This document shows positions 1-14,100 of a stretch of DNA of 64,000 nt, one piece after another. This DNA comes from Dysidea avara. Taxonomy: Eukaryota; Porifera; Demospongiae; Dictyoceratida; Dysideidae. The notes beneath the pieces were generated by a model. It searched no databases. It was not told the origin of the DNA and saw only the letters and a list, made by a program, of their open reading frames with translations. The stretch lies in the NCBI RefSeq assembly GCF_963678975.1, contig NC_089281.1:28881616-28945615 (forward strand), in the 5' to 3' direction. The first letter of the stretch is position 1. The number at the start of each line of letters is the position of its first letter. The translations under genes and the position numbers were made by a program.

Positions 1-595
1 TTGAGTCTGTTATTAGAAATTTTCATGAATTTTAATAAACCACAACAGAAAATCATCCACAAATTCTAGCAATACAACTGTTTACAGTACTTCACACTAA
101 ATATACAGCTGAAGGTAGGAGGGTAAACCACTTGCATCAAATAAGATTATAGCAGTGCAGCATTGGGTTGGTAAGATAATTAGATTTGTTAACTGACAGG
201 TTGCAGTGCATACATAAATGGCATCTGATGATATAACAATAATTACACAGCGTTGTCTTTGTGCCATCTATGAAAAGGAAACAAAATCCCTTAGTGTGCG
301 TTTACGTGTTAATACCAATTCACTACATGGCAACACCTGTGCACTACCAATACTTTTTCTATTGTACAGCGGTTTTCAAGTTGGTTATCTGTAGGATATC
401 AACAGTCGGATACCAAGTGTATTCAGCACATTGCCATTCACTGTAATCCTGCCATGTTCAAAAATAGTATTGTTCATTTTTTTTTACATGACTCTTAACT
501 GTATCCATCAAAATTCCTACGTAGAAGAAACTAACCTGCAGCAGGTTGTGCTATGTCTCACATGTGAATGTGCATTCATAAGTCCCACCTGAAAC

Positions 596-705
596 TCACC
601 CCATCATGTGAGACATCGACAGATGGCATTTGCTTTCCCAGTTAAAACCAGGTCCCCATTAATACAGGTGGGTAGATAACAGCAATATGAGTAAAGTACT
701 TTATA
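596..705 (-). repeat. SINE fragment (same family as 36781-37150)
   Basis: The stretch matches the reverse complement of the middle of the SINE at 36781-37150 and part of 29893-30195. Shared blocks include GTGAGACAT, GGCATTTGCT and CCAGGTCCCCATT. The tRNA-like head is missing, so this is a truncated copy. Confidence 0.6.
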
Positions 706-784
706 GTTACACATCTTGTTACACACCTTGTTACACACCTTGTTACACACCTTGTTACACACCTTGTTACACATCTTGTTACAC
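706..784. repeat. 12-bp tandem repeat (TTACACACCTTG)n
   Basis: About six and a half units of TTACACACCTTG, with TTACACATCTTG variants at both ends. Because 12 is divisible by three, both strands give open but meaningless repetitive frames. It sits at the tail of the SINE fragment and probably grew from it. Confidence 0.85.
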
Positions 785-831
785 TCATGCATACTTTTTT
801 ATATACACATACAAACACACTACTATTGTAC

Positions 832-2589
832 CTGATCAAATTTTCCATTTAACTCATTCTGAACTTTAGTTAGTTTAGATTGGAACTTCTCCTGCTCTTG
901 AGCAAGCTTTTCTTGAAGAGATTCAATCTGCTCTTGTTGCTTGAAGCATTTTGCCTCCAACTATATAAATTATCATTACAACTGTTAAAACCCACCCCCA
1001 TCATATATACCTCATTTGACACATCTTGAAGTGATTTCTCCTATAATGAGTAAGTACAACTAAATATACAGAAAGCATACAAATACTATAAATTTACATA
1101 ACATGTTAGAAACCCACATTGAGCTTACTTACACTATTTTCATTGCAGACCCGCTGGGTTGAACCCTACTGCTCTGTAGGGTTGAACTAGCTTATATGAC
1201 TTTGAAGTTCAACCCAAGGTAAGAAGCCCATACGAAAGTATTAAATTCAACATGACCACATGAAAAGAGGCACATTTTTTGGCATACATTTACTAGGACA
1301 CATTGCAAAATAAAGCACAATAATATTGGGTGCTATAATTCAACATAGTTGCAAGTGTTAGAGCTACACTGTAAGGGTCATTACTAATTATCATTACCTT
1401 TTGTCGTTAAAGGATACAATGTTTGTAATCCATTATCCAATAACATTAAGCAAAGCCTTATATGGGCATGCACAGTAACACTATTTATTGATTGTAATTA
1501 ATTGATAGTCTCAATTTTACATCCTGACTGCCTGGGAGACTTCTACAAGCATTGCATGTAGATGCCACCCACCCCTTCACAAAAAGTTAGCCTAGTGAAA
1601 TACAGATACTAAATCATTTCTACCGCCCAGATTAGGCAGTTGCCAATTAATGCATGCCAATGACGTCCTCACACAAATCACCTTGGCAACACAGTGCTTT
1701 TGTTTGAATTATCTGACGTACCAAGCAGTTATGTATGTTGTCTAATTGAATTCCTTTTAAAATAATTTGGTATTTGTAATTTACCAGACCCTTAATTTTT
1801 GCAAAAGGGTGGGTGGCGCCAGACTAGGTCCAGACTATGGATTTTTGACAACTTTTAATAAAGATTGCTGGCTAATCCACTTGACCTTAAAATTGGATGG
1901 ATTTGTGTCACAGTTTATAGTCACATGATATCATGCCATGAACCACACAAACCTTTTCCTTATTCGTCATCTGAGTCTCTTCAAGTTCTTTAGCTAGCTG
2001 GTTTCTCTCTGTGGTCAGCTTCTCGATTTCCTGCTGTAGATCACTGATGCTGATTCTATGATGAAAAGAATTTTCAATAATTTGCTTTTGTAAGCTATTA
2101 GCACTCCAAACAGCACACATGCCACAATCTTAACTTGGTAGCTGAGTTGCTCAGCAAGTTAGTTGGCTAATAATTTCAACAAGATGGTGATCTGTTGCAT
2201 AATTTCTGTGTAAATAACTTGTGGTGGGTGATATAAATGTCACTATGGAGACACACGCTACCTCTCACGACTCACGCCAGTTATCCCATAATTGGGCGTA
2301 CTATACAGTTAATTTCATAACTACAAGGTTATATCCCTACCCTAGGTTACTACACACATTGCCCATGTGTTAAAACAAACACTGTAGCGTACGTTTTCAA
2401 GATATCCGGTTGGTTGTTCTGCGAATGTGTCGTATCGAATAGCACTAGATTATCCTCTTCGCTGTCTGCGCTGTCATGGTCGGCGTTACACGAGTTCGTT
2501 TCTTGATCCTGTCCTTCTGTGACTTTACTGTGTTTCCCTCTGACTTGTTCTATAACAGTAGACACATTCTGTGGTTCTTCCGTGTTCAT
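832..2589 (-). CDS. Coiled-coil protein, N-terminal part (partial gene)
   Basis: Exons read on the minus strand: 2589-2393 (ATG at 2589), 2055-1953, 1040-1011 and 960-832. All have GT-AG borders and compatible phases (2, 0, 0). The first exon gives an acidic, Ser/Asp/Glu-rich, probably disordered leader of about 65 residues. Exons 2-4 give a heptad-type coiled coil rich in Gln, Glu, Lys and Leu (for example DLQQEIEKLTTERNQLAKEL, then ESLQEKLAQEQEKFQSKL). No stop follows exon 4, so the gene should continue to the left of the window; I saw no further exon between 1 and 831. The family was not identified; golgin-like or centrosomal proteins are possible but unproven. It is head-to-head with the macro-domain gene. 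Confidence 0.6.
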
Positions 2590-2790
2590 TTCGTAAGCTT
2601 CACAACCGTAGTATCATGTTTCCAAAAAGTGCCCATCATTTCTTTGAACGTTTGTAAACAAGCGATTTAAGCGCCTCTACTTTTTAAAGGATTTAAATTT
2701 TCTGTTGGGCGGGCCGCTTAGAGTAGTTGTACTACTGTCAGCATCGTGCGCTACATCCCTTTGTATAATTAACCCTATCCTGGCCCTATA
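2590..2790. promoter_or_regulatory. Putative bidirectional promoter, coiled-coil / macro-domain genes
   Basis: Only about 200 bp separate the divergent start codons at 2589 (-) and 2791 (+). The interval holds no open frame of note and includes a GC-richer block near 2705-2720. Promoter function is inferred from geometry; no core element was firmly recognised. Confidence 0.4.
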
Positions 2791-4681
2791 ATGGCTGATG
2801 CGAGCTACCAAAGTGTGCAGTACGTAGTGACCAACATCCCAGAAGGCGTCAGTGACCCGGCTGTAAAGCGGAACATACAAAGATGCTATAATGTTCAAGT
2901 GTGCGAGTTTGTGCGCCTACCCGATAGCACAGCGGGCCTGATAACCTTTGAAAATCAACAAGGTGAAGCGGCGCGTGCATTTTTAATTGTTTCCTTTCAA
3001 TAATTTACACTGTTGTTTGCAGATGCTTCAAAAGTGGTTGAAATGAAGCCATCGATCCAGAAGCAGCCACTCAACTTTAATGCACTGGTGAGTAATTTAA
3101 ATTTCACAGTATCAAATTTTCACCTCATGTGTTCCTTTTCTTTAGTGCTTTGAGTCTACAACGTTATGTTTGCAAGGACAAGTGATTGAAATGGTTGGAA
3201 TACAGACGTTAGTTCAAACTGCACATGATCTGTTTCTGGCCTGCAATGTTGACTCTAACAAAATCACTGTTACAGGTTATTGGCAAACTGTTGAACTATT
3301 CCGTAACGAGGTCAAGATAATGTTTCAATCATTTGCTGGCCAAACGTTTACACGCCACACCGCCACAAGCTTTCAACCATCTTTGAAGTCCACATCAACA
3401 AAGTACTCTTCAAGCATTACTTTACCGACAACAACTCACAAGGTAGCATCAGCCACAGCTGGTAGCAGGCTGGCCACTACTGATATCACATCTAGTATAA
3501 GTCATCTTCTTGCTTCTTCTAAAGTCAGTGTACCTGCAACAACAGCTGGAACTAGTAGTGTCCCTGTATCGACTTTGCAAACTAGAACTAGCTCAGATAT
3601 CACCACGTCTCATCTGGGAAGGAATTTGGCTGGCATGCAAATGTTTCCTATTGAAGTGGAAATGGTTAGAGTTACTAGTCCTGAGGTTACCACTTCTCCA
3701 AGTGTCACCACTGTTGCAGCTAGTCTTTCATCATTCACTAGTCCTAGCCTGTTCACATCATTGCCCACAACCTTCACAACATCTAGTAGCGTAATCTCTC
3801 CCCCGTCCCAAGTTGTTGTGTCTGATCATAGCAGCTTAGAGCGTTCTGATGTGTTAAAGAGCCCAGTGACAGTTAAATCAAAGGTTGATACTATTGAGCT
3901 TCCCACAGGCCAGACAATCACATTGAAACAAGGAGATATCGTTCTTGAAACAGTAGATGTTATTGTGAATGCTGCAAATTCTTTTCTGAAGCACGAAGGA
4001 GGTGTTGCAAAGATGATTGATAGTGCCAGTGATGGTTTAGTGCAGCTGTTTTCAGATGAACTGGTTGCAAGAGATGGCGTAGTTCCGGTTGGGGGTGCCA
4101 AGTATACTCAAGCTGGAGGCCAGCTGAAATGCAAGTATGTTGTTCACACTGTTGGACCAGATGCTAGGAAACATAATCAAAAAGAGTGTGAAACATTGCT
4201 CCGTCTTGCCTGTGAAAACTCGCTGACCCTCACAGAAGCCCTGAAAGCCACATCAGTGGCATTCCCAGCTGTGAGTGCTGGAATCTTTGCTGTAGATGTA
4301 AACAGTGTTGCCAGAAATATCATCAAAAGTTTAGTAGAGTTTAAGTACTCATCTAGTCAGTGCCTGAAAGACATCCTCATTGTGATCAATGATTCAGAGA
4401 CACTTGATGCCTTCAAAGCATACTTCGCAAAAAAGAGGAAATCATTAGGAAAACACAGGCATTCATCACGGCCAAAGTCAACTCCAATGGTCGGTAACCA
4501 TCAGGTTACAGCACAAGCTCCACAAGTGGCAAAGTCGTCCTACTTACCACCTAGTACAACCCTTCCATCCTACACCTTTCCTACTTCTAAACATCGAAGA
4601 ACTGGTTCATATGACCCTGATTTGATGAAGAAGGGACGAGGTGCTGCAGGGTATACCTTCAATCATGACCAACACACATAG
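2791..4681 (+). CDS. Macro-domain protein with RRM-like N-terminus
   Basis: Exons 2791-2962, 3023-3087 and 3146-4681 encode 590 aa. Residues 1-80 resemble an RRM-like fold of the kind found at the N-terminus of PARP14-like proteins (NIPEGVSDPAVKRNIQ, then GLITFENQQ). About 80-150 is a second small globular segment. About 155-330 is a Ser/Thr-rich, low-complexity linker. About 334-505 is a macro domain: GDIVLETVDVIVNAAN, then GGVAKMIDSASDGLV, KYVVHTVGP and the later SAGIFAVDV. Macro domains bind or hydrolyse ADP-ribose. The tail is basic and disordered. There is no PARP catalytic domain, so this is a reader or eraser candidate, not a polymerase. The final exon is unusually long (1.5 kb). It converges on the RING gene 218 bp away. 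Confidence 0.85.
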
Positions 4682-4899
4682 AGAGAGACTACTAGGTAGC
4701 AATATAGTATTATTGGGTTATTTGTTGCTGTTACCGATACATGACTAAGTACATCGTAGAAACACTTTTTTATTGTTTGTCACTTAGTAGCTTTCTATGT
4801 TAGCTAGAGGAGGTAGTTATATTCAACTTGTACTGTAACACAAAATATTGAATTTGTTTGTTTTCAAAGCATTTACAGTTTTTTAAAAACATATATCCA

Positions 4900-5697
4900 T
4901 TATAATAGTTCAAGTGTCTTGTCTTGTGAGAGCTTGCAGTTATCAAGATGAGCTTTCAAGTTGGTGACATTGCCCATCCAAGAACACCCTCGTCTGGTGT
5001 TGATACAAAATATTTTCATGTTGTTGACAAAGTTCTCTGCTCGTTTGTCCATAAACACTTCTAATTTTTCTCTGCAGTGTGGACAGCCCAGCATCCCCTT
5101 GACAATTCTTGGTAGTCGATTGACACACACTTTACAGTACACTTGACCACAACATTTAGTCTGTAACGGCTTCCTCACAACATCTTGACACAAAGCACAG
5201 ATCAAGTCATCAGGTATCCTGTCCACAAATAGTCTCCGGCTGTATCCAGACAGTCCAACTCTTTCTCGTAGTGCTGTAGAAGGACTAACCACTTTTACTT
5301 CATTCTTTTTAGAGGAATTTTGGCCATTTTTGTTATGCCCAGCTGCATATCTTTCATGGGGGCGTGGCTCATGATGAAATTTGCTCTTTGGATGAAATTG
5401 AGGTGGTTGAGAGATCAGTGCTGGATTTATCTGAGGTCGGAATTCGTGGAATTGAGGTGGTGGTTGCACGTGGCCCCCTCTTGGTTGAAATGGTGGGTAA
5501 TTTTGTGGTGGATGGTGGGCTGGGCCCCTGATCATTGGGTGGGGTTGATTGTGCGCAGGATGATGGGGCTGGTTATGCGCAGGCTGCGGATAGAACGGCA
5601 TCATGGGTGGATGTGGCATCCGGAGAACTTCCGGGTTAACAAATGGATCACACCAGGGCGGAGGGGGACGGAGAAATCGTGGCTGTATCACCTCCAT
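4900..5697 (-). CDS. Proline-rich RING / TRAF-type zinc-finger protein
   Basis: A single exon encodes 265 aa, with ATG at 5697. Residues 1-130 are Pro/His/Gln-rich and disordered. A RING-like domain starts at Cys167: CALC, then KCCGQVYCKVC, then GCPHC. It is followed by the start of a TRAF-type zinc finger (FCINTRRGCSWMGNV, then LKAHLDNC) at about 230-254. The layout is that of TRAF, RNF41 or PDZRN-type E3 ligases, but there is no MATH or PDZ domain. Oddity: the usual His in the C-G-H core of the RING is replaced by Gln, so zinc coordination and E3 activity are uncertain. It may be a complete small protein or the 5' part of a larger gene, though an in-frame stop ends it here. Confidence 0.75.
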   Translation of the reverse strand: MEVIQPRFLRPPPPWCDPFVNPEVLRMPHPPMMPFYPQPAHNQPHHPAHNQPHPMIRGPAHHPPQNYPPFQPRGGHVQPPPQFHEFRPQINPALISQPPQFHPKSKFHHEPRPHERYAAGHNKNGQNSSKKNEVKVVSPSTALRERVGLSGYSRRLFVDRIPDDLICALCQDVVRKPLQTKCCGQVYCKVCVNRLPRIVKGMLGCPHCREKLEVFMDKRAENFVNNMKIFCINTRRGCSWMGNVTNLKAHLDNCKLSQDKTLELL

Positions 5698-5919
5698 ACG
5701 TGTCTAGAAACTCCTTCGATATCGCCGTATTAGCGTTCTCAACACGTTTGTAACAGAACACACACAATCACAATTCAACACAGACGCGTTGCTACTTTAA
5801 GCGTGTTTTCCATTAAACGTGCACTTGTAAACATCACCATGGTTACACACAAATGTGTAAATTGAAACAATAAATTTACAAATTTCTCACATAATTTAGT
5901 AACGCAAAATAAACATAAT

Positions 5920-8025
<2,106 letters not shown>

Positions 8026-8141
8026 CTTAGGCGAGCGGCGCAACTAATCAACGCCCAAACACACAACAAGCGCCTCTGATATAAATCTCTAAGTGGTGTG
8101 CATTTATTAGAGCGAACAGCACTAATTTTGTTGTGGATCAC
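8026..8141. promoter_or_regulatory. Putative bidirectional promoter, UPP / UFL1
   Basis: The start codons at 8025 (-) and 8142 (+) are separated by 116 bp. The UPP-proximal side is GC-rich (GCGAGCGGCGC at 8031-8041). A TATAAAT-like string lies near 8080. Shared promoter function is inferred from spacing. Confidence 0.5.
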
Positions 8142-11100
8142 ATGGCGACTTGGGAAGAAGTTAGGAAGCTATCTGCAGACTTTCAGCGCATCCAGCGCTC
8201 TTCCACAGCACACAAGTTGTCAGAGAGGAGTTGTGTTGAAGTAGTAGCCAAACTAGTCGAGATGAAATTAGTAGATGTGATCTACACGTTGGATGGAAAA
8301 GAGTACGTTACACCTCAGTACTTGGAGAGGGAGATAATGGACGAGCTTCATGTACATAGAGGTTAGCTGCATCACAAGAACACTGCATACAGTTGCACAG
8401 CTAGACTGTTTCGTGTACGGGGAGGGGTAGTCATGAGTAGAACCAATTATGACCACAATCAAGATTTTGATTGACTAAACATTGCTTGAGTTTACCTGCT
8501 GTAAAGGGTGCGTTGATGGCTTGACAGTGGAGTACAAATGCTTGATTGACTCTTGAGTGCTTGATTCAATACAAACGAACCTTGTGATCGCTTTATTTGA
8601 TTTTGATCACAAATGGTTCTAGGTGTCAATCATGAGGTCATTCCAGTTGCTAGTATACTATAAGCCTGAGATCAGTTTTTTGACTGTTGATTTGTTAAAG
8701 CTCTGTCTTTACCAGCTCATATGTATACTTTCAGCTTTTACAAACATCTTGACCTTTGTTCTTTACATATAATTGGCCTGCCCATTAATCTTCACTTTGA
8801 CAGTGGTTTTACACTGTACATCCTCTTCTTAGTATGATCCAGGGGAGGTGCATGGAGTACTGGTATGTCCCTTTCCTATAGGCTAATCCTGGAGGAAGGC
8901 CAGGAGGTATACCATTGATGTGTATATGAGACTGATTCTTTGAAATTTACTATTTAGGATTTACCTGTGATAGATGATGCCATAGAGCTGTTTTGTACAG
9001 TATAGCCACTGGGTGATAGCAATCATTTGTCATGGGTGCCATTGCATGGTTAAAAGGTTGTTAAATTTGTATTGGTCCATAGTAGAGCCAGTCCCATACA
9101 GAAATATGATGCAGTTAATGTGGTTATGTTTCTCACACAATGTTGTATTACAAGGTCGGATTAATGTTGTTGACCTTCACCAACTCCTTAACGTCGACTT
9201 ATCTCATGTGGAGGTGAAGGTTGAAGAACTCTTGAAATATGACAAGAACCTGGTCCTCATTCAGGGTGACGTGATTGATATGTAAATGAAATTAACTGCC
9301 ACTTGTCCTGCTGTAATCATTGCTTACATGTAGGTCATACCTTGATCGTTTGGCTGAAGAGGTGAATGACACTTTACAAGAATCTGGTCAAGTGCTGTTA
9401 GCTGAACTGTCCACAAAATTCGTACTGCCACTGCAATTTCTACTAGAGGTATGTGATAATCTGTAGATACATTGTGTACTGATTGTGGGAAGTTTTGTAG
9501 GCCATCATAATATTCTGGCTAGTTTAGCTGATATATATATATAGTGGTGCTGTTGTAGAGCTTTTTTCATTATTTAAAAATTGTTGAAAGTTTCTTTTAC
9601 CAGATTTTCCATGGAACCTGTCGAAGCCGATCACCTTTGGACCTTTTAAATTACTCATAGTTAGCCTTTTTAGAGAGGTGGCCTTTTAAACTATTCATAC
9701 TTTTCTGTAGACCCTAAAGTCTCGTCTGGTCACCATCATTCAAGGACAGTTTGACAGTGCTGAGAATGTATTGTACACTGAGGCTTACATGGCCAGACAT
9801 CAGTCAAGAATCCGTGGTATATTTAGTGCTGCCACCAGGTAAGGTTGATGTCCTAGTAGTGTTAGTAACATGGTAATGACCTACAGGCCTACTGCAGTGA
9901 GTCCAATATTATCACAGGGTGGTTTTCAGGACAATCTTTTTCATGGTACGTATACAAAAGTATTGTTTGTGTGTATAGTGGAACTTCAGTTCTGAGCCCC
10001 CAAGGGGAACAACTGGTAGCATTATTTATTGATAAGTGCATAGCTCTGAACTAGTATGTAGCAACTGACGTAATAAGTGAGCCTTGCTAGTATGCAATAT
10101 GCAAAGTATCTGAGAGGTATGGTCATTAATAATGCAGATAATCCATTTTTAATGAACTACATGTTATGGCTCATAAATTTTCATAGTTTAGTATTAGCTG
10201 GTTACACTAGTACACTGTTAACCCTTTGAAGCCCCTAAACACACTGGTGCGTCAAAATTATTCATGTGCATTTTCCCACTGACGCACCAGTGCGTTTTTA
10301 TTAGAGGTGGACCGATACCACTTTTTGCTGATACTTCCGATACAAGTATTTGTACTGAAATTATCTGCCGATACCAATACTAAGTATTGAAGCCTAGACA
10401 AGTTTATTATAGAAATTTCACTGTTATGATACATAGCTAGCTATTAATATATCACAGTGCAGTTTCAGTTCAATAAAGTTTCAAAATATTCATTGTACAA
10501 GTACACGAAAAAATTTGGAATTTTCAACTAGAGTAGGGACCATAGCACATCGATAAAAAGTACTGAAACAAGTTGGAGTAGTCCATGATATTAAATCACA
10601 GTAAAACAATAAGAAGTGTTATATCCCTACTGTGCATTTCCTTGAGCACAGTAGGGATATTACACTTCTTATTGATTTAATATCATGTACTACTCCAGCT
10701 TGTTTCAGTACTTTTTATCGATATGCTATGGTCCCTACTCTAGTTGAAAATTCCAAAATTTTTTGTGTACTTGTAAATAATTTTATTATGACTGGTGAAC
10801 CACGCATACCGCATCTGAAATGGCACTGCGCTCCCCAGCTATATCAATTATCGCCTGAAAAGTGAAGTATCCATTATGCTTCGTTGTCAGCTATGTTCAA
10901 CCCGTTACACAGCATTTCGAATCAAGAACTTTCCTGGAAGCACCTCTACAATCTACGCATACCAAAAGAAATGGTGCTGCACCCCAATTTTTTAAAATTA
11001 TCGTCTGAAAAGTGAAGTATCCATTATGCTTCACTGTGGGCTATGTTCAACCCGTTACACAGCAATACGAATCAAGAACTGTTTGAAAAGCACCTCTGCA

Positions 11101-14100
11101 ATCAAAATAGCCACTATGAAAAATACGGACGATTTCTGTTCCGAAGGGAAGCCATCACGTGCTCACGCCAAATCGACACCTTTCCCTGTCAGCAAAGATG
11201 AATGGGACGCAAAGGAGAACACTGGTAAATCCATGAAGAATGCATTGCATGTACTGCGGTATGCCAAAAGGCACCTGTCGGGCTGAAGCGACGTCGAACA
11301 GTGGAAAAATCAAACCCGTTACCTTAGCCGTTATCGAGTTACGCTTGTCTGAAGGCATCAGTCAGTCAGTTACTTACTTACTCAGTCAGTCAGTAGAAAA
11401 TTCCGTTGAATAAAAAAAATTTTAAATTCCGTAGCAACTTGTTGAAAGCATTTCGGGTCGATCTGAAAGCTTATTTGGGCTTAGTTTTACTTCACCAATA
11501 CTGCCTCATCGTCATCAGGGAAAATTGAGGCTGGTTTTTGGGTGATACTATTTCGTGGGCCACGCCTACTCCTTTGTGGTCCCTACTATATAGTTACTAT
11601 CGTACTGTATGATAAACAGTTAAACATGATAAACAGTTAAACATGATAAACATCATTGTGGATTACTAATTGCTTGATTTGAGGTAGTTTTCTTGTAAGC
11701 TTATTGAATAAGTAATTTATTGCGTGGGTGGCCGATGATTCTACAATGTTTGTTTCAGCCTTGCAACCAAACCTTTTCATGAAAAAGCAAGCCAAGTTGT
11801 CATAAACTTATTTCTTTGAGGAACAACTGCACTATCATTTAATTACAAAGGATTCACATGCTCTAATATATTAGAGTACACACAGTAACTGTAACAATAC
11901 TTGGAAAAGAGTAACAAAGGCTTTGTTTTCACTACTTTGTTAGCCCAACTAAGTTATTTGCTACTGGAAACTTAGCTAGAGATTATTTACCGTAGGGCAA
12001 GAAATTTTCGTGGGATACAAATTTTTGTGGATTTCGCGGGCATCTTATCCACAAAAATTAAATACTTTGTAGTTCCTGTACAAGTTGTATGGAGATCAAT
12101 GTCTAAACCACGAAAATTTGTTCCACAAAAATTACTGATTTTTACTACATTCTAGCAATCCACGAAAATTTAATGCCACAAAAAATTCTTGCCCTACGGT
12201 AATAAAAGTGGTGATTGTCTACTGGTGGTATCTATACCTTTGCATTACCGATACCAATCCGATACCGATACCACTGGTATCGGTATCGGTCCACCTTTAG
12301 TTTTTATTGGTTTCCGCATTTTCATGCCTAGTGAGAAAGCTGTTAACAGTATCAACATACAACTACCAGCAGTTTGTTCGTCAATGAATAGTAGCTTAAA
12401 CTGTACAAAACATACAAGCCAAGCGAACAGCATCAAAAGTATTGTGGGTTACAAAACTATAGGATGCACACCTTTCGAAAATGTTGTACAAGTCTCTCTC
12501 AGGTAGTCCGATTGAGAAACGACAAAAACCATCAGATTTAGCATTAAATTCTGTATCTGGTAATCTATTTTATTACGTGATACTGTTGTGTAATCTAATA
12601 TGGTGGATGGATGTTGTCAAATAATGGTAGAGTGAAGACTTGAACAAAACTCTTTGTAAGTTCATGATCACAGCAAATACAAGAAGACCTAGATTTTCGT
12701 GATTAGTAAGAGCAGGTCATCCTTTTTACACATTCAGCATGTGTTGATAAGACTCCAGGTGAGTTTGTAGTAAGGTTAACTTCTCTGTGTAATTTATTTA
12801 ATTAACTAGGGTTTTTAATCATAGACGGAAATGTGGTGTTGAACCAGTGGAAATAATCCATGCAACAAAGTCTCAATAAGACAATCAAGGCATGAAAACT
12901 TTGGATACTTGTGTGCACGTGATTGACATACACCACGGAAACTTTAACAATTAAATACCAGACCTCATATTCTCACTCTAATACAGCGACCAAGTGTAGG
13001 TTAGAGACCTAGCACGAGGATCTTCATGGATTTTAAAAACTGAGCAAAGCGAGAGTTTAAAATCCACGAAGATTCGAGGACGTGGTCTTTAACCGACTTA
13101 GAAAATGTATGCATTTTATATATGCATATAGGTGGAGTCATTGTGGACTGGGTTATATGTTGTTCTGAAATTGTCACACAATGTTACGGAATACTGAACA
13201 CGCTTTTGTCGAAGTGCTGAAAAAATCGAAGCTCGCATGGCTTCCTTTCACAAGTTAGACTTTGATCCGGCACAACTGGGAAATGGCAGTGATCAACCTG
13301 GGTTAGCAGTGGCCAGTGCTCACAGCAGTGTAAAGAACACGTGTGTCGAAGAAGCAGCTTGTGTGGATTTATACAATGGGAACGAGTTGTCACAAGTTGT
13401 ACCTTCAGTGGCGCCACAGTAGTACAAAGAACAAGCATGGTTTCGAATATGTACCACACCCACATTACACATAGCACAAAGTAATGTTTCTATAAGGACG
13501 TTTACCCATTTAGGTCTTTAGTAAAGTCCATCTGTAGTTTAGTAGAAGACGAAAGCAGCCTTAAAACACTCTAGAAACTGATGGGCACTAAACAGAATTT
13601 CCGTGATATTTCTGGACTTCTCCGTTCATCGTAACAAACATACGTACAGCGTTAGATTGTACCTCCCATAATCAAATTCTTTTAGGCATGCCTAAAGTGA
13701 GTGGTTAACCACATGTTGGGCTGGATGACTGGTCGCCCACTGCAAGCTATCAACCTGAATATGCTTGGAGGGATCATTACAAAGCAATGATTGAAAGTGA
13801 GATTTGTGATGCATGAGGTCTTTCTGCTAGCGGGTTTCTAACCATTTTAAGAACTGGTCTCTAGTGGATTTTAAAGACCTCATTATCCTCCAAAGATCAA
13901 AGCATATTATGCATACCATTTTCTAACTACTGAGAAAACATTTAACCAAGAATTCATAATATAATATTATGTACTCTTGATTTTAACTACTCTAACAGAA
14001 CAATCATTTTGTTTGGTCGAAAGTAATATCAGATGAAAGATAACTTACACCCGATTTACATTATCCCGGGTTAGCCAGAGTGTTTACAACTCGGATTATT

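Larger units (their letters stand above)
10302..12299. mobile_element. hAT-like non-autonomous DNA transposon with 8-bp target duplication
   Basis: The termini are inverted: TAGAGGTGGACCGATACCA at 10302 and its complement GGTATCGGTCCACCTTTA ending at 12299. Both flanks carry the same 8 bp, GTTTTTAT (10294-10301 and 12300-12307), which fits a hAT-size target-site duplication. No transposase is recognisable. The 2-kb interior is built from other repeats: a foldback at 10496-10775, a dispersed-family copy at 11026-11575 and a small mariner-like MITE at 11990-12199. The whole element sits in UFL1 intron 5. Confidence 0.7.
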
